From an uncultured Nitrosomonadales bacterium (lineage in GTDB: Bacteria > Pseudomonadota > Gammaproteobacteria > Burkholderiales > Methylophilaceae), in assembly GCA_913058475.1 (NCBI GenBank), contig CAJXQA010000007.1, positions 1 through 44,248 of the forward strand: 44,248 bases of DNA, read 5' to 3'. The number at the start of each line of letters is the position of its first letter. Position 1 is the first letter of the stretch. The notes beneath the pieces were generated by a model. It searched no databases and was not told the DNA's origin. It was given only the letters and a program-made list of their open reading frames with translations. This document shows, piece after piece, positions 38,926 through 44,248 of the stretch. The translations under genes were made by a program, and so were the position numbers.

Positions 38926-40277
38926 TATTTTCCTATACAGAATTGTCCAAAGATTTGGCCTAAAAGATCATCAGATGAAAATTCTCCAGTAATTTTGCTA
39001 AGGGATTTTTGGGCTATCATTAACTCTTCTGCTACTAATTCCGGTGCTTGTAGGTTAAAAACGGCTTTGTTTAAAGCATGTTTTACTTTTTCAAGCGCTT
39101 CTATATGCCTTGTTCTTGCCATAAATAAGTCTTCTTGGTTGCTTGAATGCTCTTCTCTACGAACAATTTTAAGAATTTCTTTTTCCACTAACTTAATGCC
39201 ATCGCCATTTATAGCTGAAATAAATATTTGTAGCACATTATGCTGCTCATCTACCCTAGCTTTTTGTTTTAATAAGTCTATTTTATTTTTTATGATGATT
39301 GTTTTATTCCCTTTAGGTAGTTCTTTTTTAATCTTGTCTTCATAGCGTCCATCATTATCAGTGACATCAACAAGTATTAAGGTGATATCAGCTTCTTTTA
39401 TGGATTCCCAAGTTTTCTCGATCCCTAACTTTTCGACGATGTCTTCAGTATCTCGCAAGCCTGCTGTATCAGTTAAATGAATTGGAATACCTTGAATACT
39501 AATATCACTCTTTATTGGATCTCTTGTAGTACCTGGAATTTCTGTCACAATTGCCTTACTTTCTTTTGCTAGTTGATTCATTAAGCTCGACTTACCTACA
39601 TTAGGTTGTCCTATTAAAGCTACCTTTACTCCATCTCTTAATAACTGGCCATGACGAGCAGAGTTTAGAATTTCACTCACATCATTGTTTAAATTTTTTA
39701 ACTTTTTATCTACCTTGCCTTGGTCAATAAAGTTGATGTCTTCTTCCGGAAAATCTAAACAAGCTTCAACGAACATCCTCAGGTCAGTGAGATTTTTTAG
39801 TAAGCTATTGATTTTAATAGAGAAAACACCTCTTAAGGAATTTATAGCGCTTTTAGCTGCCGCTTCTGTTGATGCATTAATAAGATCAGCAACAGACTCT
39901 GCTTGGGAAAGATCTAATTTATTATTTAAGAAAGCTCTTTTAGTGAATTCACCAGGTTCCGCCAAAGAAGCTCCAAAAGACAAACAGGCATTTAAAATTA
40001 AATTAAGAACGACAACACCTCCATGGCCTTGAAACTCAACAATATCTTCACCTGTAAAGGATGCAGGTGCTGGAAAATATATAACGATGCCTTGATCTAA
40101 GGTAACATTTTTTTTATCTTTAAAAGAGGTAAATTCTGCCACCCGAGGGGATAGGTCAACGTTACATATGTTTTTTGCAATTTTGAGCGCATGTTTACCA
40201 GAGACTCGAACTACACCAATACCACCGACACCTTTTGCTGTTGATATTGCAGCAATTGTTGAGCTATCGTTAAGCAT
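38925..40277 (-). CDS. mnmE: tRNA modification GTPase MnmE (TrmE)
   Basis: This 450-residue GTPase has three parts. The N-terminal tetrahydrofolate-binding domain has STAKGVGGIGVVRVSG and EFQGHGGVVVLN. The central helical domain follows. The G domain has P-loop GQPNVGKSSLMNQL, DTAGLRDT (G3) and NKID (G4). The conserved C-terminal FCIGK with the catalytic Cys closes the protein. It overlaps yidC by 8 bp. Confidence 0.98.
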   Translation of the reverse strand: MLNDSSTIAAISTAKGVGGIGVVRVSGKHALKIAKNICNVDLSPRVAEFTSFKDKKNVTLDQGIVIYFPAPASFTGEDIVEFQGHGGVVVLNLILNACLSFGASLAEPGEFTKRAFLNNKLDLSQAESVADLINASTEAAAKSAINSLRGVFSIKINSLLKNLTDLRMFVEACLDFPEEDINFIDQGKVDKKLKNLNNDVSEILNSARHGQLLRDGVKVALIGQPNVGKSSLMNQLAKESKAIVTEIPGTTRDPIKSDISIQGIPIHLTDTAGLRDTEDIVEKLGIEKTWESIKEADITLILVDVTDNDGRYEDKIKKELPKGNKTIIIKNKIDLLKQKARVDEQHNVLQIFISAINGDGIKLVEKEILKIVRREEHSSNQEDLFMARTRHIEALEKVKHALNKAVFNLQAPELVAEELMIAQKSLSKITGEFSSDDLLGQIFGQFCIGK

Positions 40278-41868
40278 GACCTTTCTTTTTCAAGGTCGCC
40301 GCATGTATTTTTCTGTTGATATGCCATTGTTGCGCCATAGAAAGTAAATTATTTACAAGCCAATATAAAACTAACCCTGCTGGAAAAAAGAAAAAGAATA
40401 TACTAAAGACTATTGGCATCATCATCATTAATCTAGCTTGCATTGGGTCTGTAGGCTTAGGATTTAACTTTGTTTGAACAAACATAGAGGCGGCCATTAA
40501 GATAGGTAACAAATAGTAGGGATCTTTTGAAGATAGATCTGAAATGTATAAAAATGGGGCATTTCTCAATTCTACCGAACCCAACAAAACCCAATATAAT
40601 GCAATAAAGACTGGTATTTGGACTAAAATAGGCAAACACCCTCCCAGAGGATTAATTTTTTCAGTTTTATATAATTCCATCATTGCTTTTTGCATTTTTT
40701 GTTTATCGTCGCCAAATTTTTCTTTCATACTTTGAAGTCGAGGTGCAAGTTCACGCATTTGAGCCATTGATTTATAGCTAGCGGCGGAAAGTGGATAAAA
40801 CAAAAGTTTAATTAGCACTGTGAGCAAAATGATTGAAACTCCCCAGTTTACGACAACCTTTTGAATACCTGATAAAACAGAGAACAATGGGGCTGCTAAA
40901 ATAGTCAACCAACCATAATCAACCGTTAATTCCATTCCAGGCGCTGCTTTTTCTAATAATTCTTTAGCCTGAGGGCCGCTATATAACTTGGCCTCAAACG
41001 ATAATGTTTCACCAGGTAAGATTTCTGAAAGCCCAGTTTTTAATCCAGAGGCATAAATGTTGGAAGTAATCTCTTTAGAAAAAAACTCTCTGTTTTCTTT
41101 AGAAGTCAAAATCCATGAAGATGCAAAGTATCTTTGAATTATTCCAATCCATCCATTGTTAGAGTCTAGTGTAAATGGAGAGCTTTCTACATCGCCAAAG
41201 CTGATTTTTTGAAAATTTTCAGTATCAGTATAATAAGCTGGGCCAGTATAGGTTGGCATAAAGGCGGAGCCTTGATTTGATTCTCCATCATGAATAAATT
41301 GAAAATACGCAGTGGGAATGATGTTATTTTGAGATTTATTCAAGATTTCAAATGTTGTGCCGATTTCATAAGAGCCTTCGCTAAATGTATAAACCTTTTT
41401 GACAAGAAATTCTTCGTTCTCAAAAATAAGTGGTACCTGAAGCTCTTTTCCCTTCATTTTATATGCGTTAACAGGTGATTCATAAATAGATCTATGCGTA
41501 GGAAGTGACTGCCCCAACAAACCTGATTGTGCAATGTATAAAAGAGGATCAGCAGCATCACTCATTAATTGATAAGAGCCGCTAGAGTTTTCGTCTTGAT
41601 ATTTTTTTAAATTTAAATTTCTAATGTCTCCACCCTCTAAGCTAATAAAGGCTTCATACATATCAGTTTCAACTTTTACATAATTTGATTTATCCAAGCT
41701 AAAAGCTGTTGAAATATTTTTATTTTTTAAATCACTTGGCAATGATTTATCTTCAACTACATTTGTATCATTATTAACGACCTCATTTGGTTTATCAGAT
41801 TCAGGGCCAAAGAAGGCCAGTATTAAAAATGATAAAACAACAAATATAATTAAATTCTTCGTTTCCAT
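40270..41868 (-). CDS. yidC: Membrane protein insertase YidC
   Basis: This 532-residue inner-membrane insertase folds proteins such as ATP synthase subunit c. It has an N-terminal membrane anchor (METKNLIIFVVLSFLILAFF), a large periplasmic domain (about 50-320) typical of Gram-negative YidC, and the conserved C-terminal five-helix core with WGVSIILLTVLIKLLFYPLSAASYKSMAQM and NPLGGCLPILVQIPVFIALYWVL. The basic tail is short (HINRKIHAATLKKKGHA). The gap to yidD is 14 bp. Confidence 0.97.
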   Translation of the reverse strand: METKNLIIFVVLSFLILAFFGPESDKPNEVVNNDTNVVEDKSLPSDLKNKNISTAFSLDKSNYVKVETDMYEAFISLEGGDIRNLNLKKYQDENSSGSYQLMSDAADPLLYIAQSGLLGQSLPTHRSIYESPVNAYKMKGKELQVPLIFENEEFLVKKVYTFSEGSYEIGTTFEILNKSQNNIIPTAYFQFIHDGESNQGSAFMPTYTGPAYYTDTENFQKISFGDVESSPFTLDSNNGWIGIIQRYFASSWILTSKENREFFSKEITSNIYASGLKTGLSEILPGETLSFEAKLYSGPQAKELLEKAAPGMELTVDYGWLTILAAPLFSVLSGIQKVVVNWGVSIILLTVLIKLLFYPLSAASYKSMAQMRELAPRLQSMKEKFGDDKQKMQKAMMELYKTEKINPLGGCLPILVQIPVFIALYWVLLGSVELRNAPFLYISDLSSKDPYYLLPILMAASMFVQTKLNPKPTDPMQARLMMMMPIVFSIFFFFFPAGLVLYWLVNNLLSMAQQWHINRKIHAATLKKKGHA

Positions 41869-41882
41869 AATTACCTCAAATA

Positions 41883-42095
41883 TTATTTTGGTTCAGGGTC
41901 ATAGCCACCTTTGCAAAAAGGGTGACACCTTAAGAGTCTTTTGAAAGCAAGCCATAACCCCTTTAGGGTTCCATGAATTTTTAAAACCTCAATTGTATAT
42001 TCTGAACATGTAGGAGTAAACCTGCATCTAGGCAAGGTGAATGCACTAATACCCAATTGGTAGATTTTTATAAATGTGATTATAATTTTGCTCAT
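41883..42095 (-). CDS. yidD: Membrane protein insertion efficiency factor YidD
   Basis: This 70-residue protein has the family hallmarks [28 protein letters not shown] and [17 protein letters not shown]. It is membrane-associated through an amphipathic N-terminal helix and assists YidC-dependent insertion. It lies in standard order between rnpA and yidC, with 4 bp to rnpA. Confidence 0.96.
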   Translation of the reverse strand: MSKIIITFIKIYQLGISAFTLPRCRFTPTCSEYTIEVLKIHGTLKGLWLAFKRLLRCHPFCKGGYDPEPK

Positions 42096-42099
42096 TTTT

Positions 42100-42423
42100 T
42101 TACTGGGGTAGTTTTAAGAAAAGCTTGTCTACTTGAGCCTTGAGGGCATAAAAATCCTCTTTGTAAAAAGTTTTTTTTATGCTGACTATAAAGTCAAAAG
42201 AATAATTATAGTTTGAATTAAAGATATTCTTGAAAATTTCCCTTAAAGATCTTCGCATGTAGTTCCTTCTAACCGCAAGCTTTTCTATTCTTTTAGGGAC
42301 AATAAATCCTAGTCTATTTTTACCTATCTCATTTGGACAATAGTAAAGAAACAAGTTTTCTGAAGATAACCTTTTTTTATTATTAAATACCGCTGTAAAT
42401 TCACTTGAATTTACTAGTTTCAT
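42100..42423 (-). CDS. rnpA: Ribonuclease P protein component
   Basis: This 107-residue basic protein is the protein subunit of RNase P, which matures tRNA 5' ends. It has [27 protein letters not shown], the conserved RNR-like motif in the form RRNYMRR. The phase [18 protein letters not shown] at the N-terminus is typical. Sequence conservation is modest, but the position after rpmH is diagnostic. The RNA subunit gene is not in this window. Confidence 0.95.
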   Translation of the reverse strand: MKLVNSSEFTAVFNNKKRLSSENLFLYYCPNEIGKNRLGFIVPKRIEKLAVRRNYMRRSLREIFKNIFNSNYNYSFDFIVSIKKTFYKEDFYALKAQVDKLFLKLPQ

Positions 42424-42431
42424 GATGGAAA

Positions 42432-42566
42432 TTATAAACCTAAACGAGCCCTTCCTTTAGCTCGACGTGATGCTATTACAGAACGACCGCCTCGAGTCTT
42501 CATTCGCACCAAAAATCCATGAGTTCTTGCACGTTTTATTTTTGATGGTTGATAAGTGCGCTTCAT
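42432..42566 (-). CDS. rpmH: 50S ribosomal protein L34
   Basis: This 44-residue, very basic protein reads [20 protein letters not shown], then a long Arg-rich stretch ending [11 protein letters not shown]. It is nearly invariant across bacteria. It is the first gene of the rpmH-rnpA-yidD-yidC run, 8 bp before rnpA, and has a strong upstream promoter. Confidence 0.97.
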   Translation of the reverse strand: MKRTYQPSKIKRARTHGFLVRMKTRGGRSVIASRRAKGRARLGL

Positions 42567-42609
42567 TTTAAACTCCTAGTTTAATCTTACATAATTTTTT
42601 TGAACCAGA

Positions 42610-42638
42610 ACATTACGTCATGTAGCAAATTTTGTCAA
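42610..42638 (-). promoter_or_regulatory. Sigma-70 promoter of rpmH-rnpA
   Basis: On the minus strand a perfect TTGACA (42633-42638) is followed by a 17-base spacer and TAATGT (42610-42615), 44 bp upstream of rpmH. It is one of the best promoter matches in the window. Confidence 0.75.
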
Positions 42639-42668
42639 CGAAATGTACCTTAAATTGAATATAAAAGG

Positions 42669-42698
42669 TTGTGGATAACTTTAAGAATTTAAGATAAT
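42669..42698 (+). promoter_or_regulatory. dnaA: Candidate dnaA promoter overlapping a DnaA box
   Basis: TTGTGG (42669-42674), an 18-base spacer and GATAAT (42693-42698) form a plausible promoter 64 bp before dnaA. Its -35 overlaps the exact DnaA box TGTGGATAA at 42670-42678, which would allow DnaA to repress its own gene. The promoter is a weaker call than the box. Confidence 0.5.
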
Positions 42699-42761
42699 AT
42701 CGATGCTAATATAAGTAAAATTTTTAGATTTAATACAAAGAATTTATGGATGAATTAATGC

Positions 42762-44099
42762 ATGATGGATGAGACTGACTTTTGGGAATTGTGCCTTGAT
42801 AAGTTTTCAAAGAAACTTACCAATCAACAAATCAGTACTTGGATCAAGCCCCTTGCATTTAAAACCAAAGATGGTCAATGTTGTATTTATGCTCCCAACC
42901 AATTTGTACTTGAGTGGGTAAAGGACCGATTTGATAAAGAAATATCTCTTCTGGCTAAGGAACATTTACGAACCGACAATATAGAGTATTTAGTAATAAA
43001 GAAGGACGGGAAAAAAAATCCCTTGATACTTGCTAACGCACCAAGAAAAGTTTCTCAAAAGACCCCCTCCAATACAACCTCAAACGGGCTTAGTAAAAGC
43101 TTTGATTTTGAAAATTTCATAACAGGAAAAGCAAATCAACTTGCGACTGCAGCTGGCAAACAAGTCGCTGAGAATCCTGGTGAAACCTATAACCCTCTTT
43201 TTATATATGGAGGTGTTGGATTAGGTAAAACTCATTTAATGCACGCAATTGGCAATCATCTAAAATTATTAAAGCCTGATTCAAAAATAAAATATTTACA
43301 TGCAGAAAGATATGTACATGCTGTTGTAAAGGCCTATGAGAATAAATCATTTGATAGTTTTAAGAAAACTTTCCACAACTTAGATTTATTGCTAATTGAC
43401 GACATTCAGTTTATTGCAAAAAAAAATAGAACTCAGGAAGAATTCTTTTATGCCTTCAATCATTTAATTGAAAACAAAAAACAAATAATAATTACTTGTG
43501 ATTCTTATCCCAAAGAAATAGTTGGTGTTGATGATAGGCTTAGGACAAGGTTTAGCTGGGGCTTAACGGTCTCTATTGATCCTCCAGAGCTTGAAATGAG
43601 AGTCGCTATTCTTTTAAAAAAAGCTGAACAAAATAAAGTTGATTTACCTGAAGATGTAGCGTTCTTTGTGGCCAAACAAATTCGATCAAATGTAAGGGAA
43701 TTAGAGGGTGCGTTAAATCGTATAGTCGCCATGTCAAACTTTATGAATGTTCCGATCAATACAAACCTCGCTAAAGAGTCTTTAAAAGACTTAATAGCTG
43801 TTCGAGGAAGACAAGTAAGTGTAGAAAATATACAAAAAACCGTAGCAGAATTTTATAAAATAAAAATCAGCGATATATTAAGTAAAAAAAGGTCTAGAAA
43901 TTTTTCAAGGCCCCGACAAATAGCTATGACACTTACAAGAGAGCTTACCAATATGAGTTTTCCTGATATAGGCGCTGCTTATGGCGGAAGACACCACACG
44001 ACCATTATGCATGCATGTGAAGAAATTGAAGGGTTAAGACTTAAAAATCAAAACATTGGTCACGACATGGGATTTTTAACGCAAGTATTGCGAGGGTAA
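42762..44099 (+). CDS. dnaA: Chromosomal replication initiator protein DnaA
   Basis: This 445-residue AAA+ protein opens the origin. Domain I is at the N-terminus (FWELCLDKFSKKLTNQQISTWIKPL), and a short linker follows. The AAA+ domain has FIYGGVGLGKTHLMHAIGN (Walker A), LLIDDIQFIAKK (Walker B) and RLRTRFSWGL. Domain IV carries the DNA-binding signature RPRQIAMTLTRELTNMSFPDIGAAYGGRHHTTIMHA. Two adjacent ATG codons (42762 and 42765) are both possible starts. The gene diverges from rpmH across a 195-bp gap. Confidence 0.98.
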   Translation: MMDETDFWELCLDKFSKKLTNQQISTWIKPLAFKTKDGQCCIYAPNQFVLEWVKDRFDKEISLLAKEHLRTDNIEYLVIKKDGKKNPLILANAPRKVSQKTPSNTTSNGLSKSFDFENFITGKANQLATAAGKQVAENPGETYNPLFIYGGVGLGKTHLMHAIGNHLKLLKPDSKIKYLHAERYVHAVVKAYENKSFDSFKKTFHNLDLLLIDDIQFIAKKNRTQEEFFYAFNHLIENKKQIIITCDSYPKEIVGVDDRLRTRFSWGLTVSIDPPELEMRVAILLKKAEQNKVDLPEDVAFFVAKQIRSNVRELEGALNRIVAMSNFMNVPINTNLAKESLKDLIAVRGRQVSVENIQKTVAEFYKIKISDILSKKRSRNFSRPRQIAMTLTRELTNMSFPDIGAAYGGRHHTTIMHACEEIEGLRLKNQNIGHDMGFLTQVLRG

Positions 44100-44248
44100 A
44101 AATGATAAACTGTGGATTGGTTGTGAACAAGATTAGAGTTAATAGAGACTTATGATGAATTTTATTTTAATGCACAATTTGCTCACAATTAAAACTAATA
44201 AAATTCATAGGTTTAAAAAGCATTTAAATTATTGTTTCTGTCTCTTAT
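44100..44248. other. Region after dnaA with degenerate DnaA boxes (candidate origin)
   Basis: This AT-rich, non-coding-looking stretch follows dnaA. It carries imperfect DnaA boxes: TGTGGATTG at 44111, TGTGAACAA (TTGTTCACA on the minus strand) at 44122, and TAATGCACA at 44168. dnaN, the usual next gene, does not start within the window. An origin of replication here or in the rpmH-dnaA gap is likely, but which cannot be settled by reading alone. Confidence 0.4.

Noticed and set aside
39685-40032. 115-residue open frame antisense to mnmE
   Set aside because: It is a shadow of the mnmE coding sequence; no start signal or recognisable protein.
44153-44248. Open frame starting ATGATGAATTTT as the beginning of dnaN
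   Set aside because: The translation does not resemble the DnaN N-terminus (no LLKPLQ or RRxTxPIL pattern). It is probably non-coding.

Overview
The window is an AT-rich, gene-dense stretch of a small bacterial chromosome. Gene content and order are those of a betaproteobacterium: yicC-gmk-rpoZ-spoT-ridA-recG facing rph-rdgB-hemW, and rpmH-rnpA-yidD-yidC-mnmE-mnmG-rsmG-parA-parB-atpIBEFHAGDC-glmU-glmS leading away from dnaA. Low GC, very short intergenic gaps, frequent 1-14 bp overlaps and several TTG starts fit a streamlined marine Methylophilales lineage (OM43 clade, HTCC2181-like). That assignment is inferred from gene order and composition, with no database check.

Layout. 1-4751 (minus): the stringent-response and nucleotide operon yicC, gmk, rpoZ, spoT, ridA and the 5' part of recG. 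4892-7998 (plus): rph, rdgB, a small unknown gene, hemW and a DUF442-type sulfurtransferase/phosphatase-like gene, running into convergent argH. 9472-11160 (plus): hemC-hemD. 11165-12581 (minus): fxsA and a 2Fe-2S/FAD reductase. 12664-14900 (plus): dsbD and a TlpA-like thioredoxin. 15000-18166 (plus): aroQ-accB-accC-prmA, followed by two small exported proteins of unknown function and a frameshifted small gene. 19250-22004 (plus): a zinc alcohol dehydrogenase, a GIY-YIG protein and an RhlE-like helicase.

21971-24397 is the accessory part. It holds an unknown protein with a C7 tract at its start, two tandem DUF3147-like membrane proteins, an unknown two-helix membrane protein behind a cluster of AAACTTT-type motifs, and a divergent pair of unknown genes (a membrane protein and a 39-residue Cys-rich protein) around a perfect Fur-box-like palindrome. 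It ends in seven exact copies of an 8-bp repeat.

24398-42566 (minus) is the origin-proximal block: cell-wall precursor synthesis (glmS, glmU), the complete F1Fo ATP synthase, chromosome partitioning (parA, parB), ribosome and tRNA modification (rsmG, mnmG, mnmE), and membrane insertion plus RNase P protein (yidC, yidD, rnpA, rpmH). Two near-perfect parS sites lie between mnmG and mnmE. dnaA starts at 42762 on the plus strand. DnaA boxes lie upstream and degenerate ones downstream, so the replication origin is probably at this end.

Most genes are housekeeping. I found no tRNA, rRNA, CRISPR array, insertion sequence or prophage. The least explained material is at 18168-19236 and 21971-24397.
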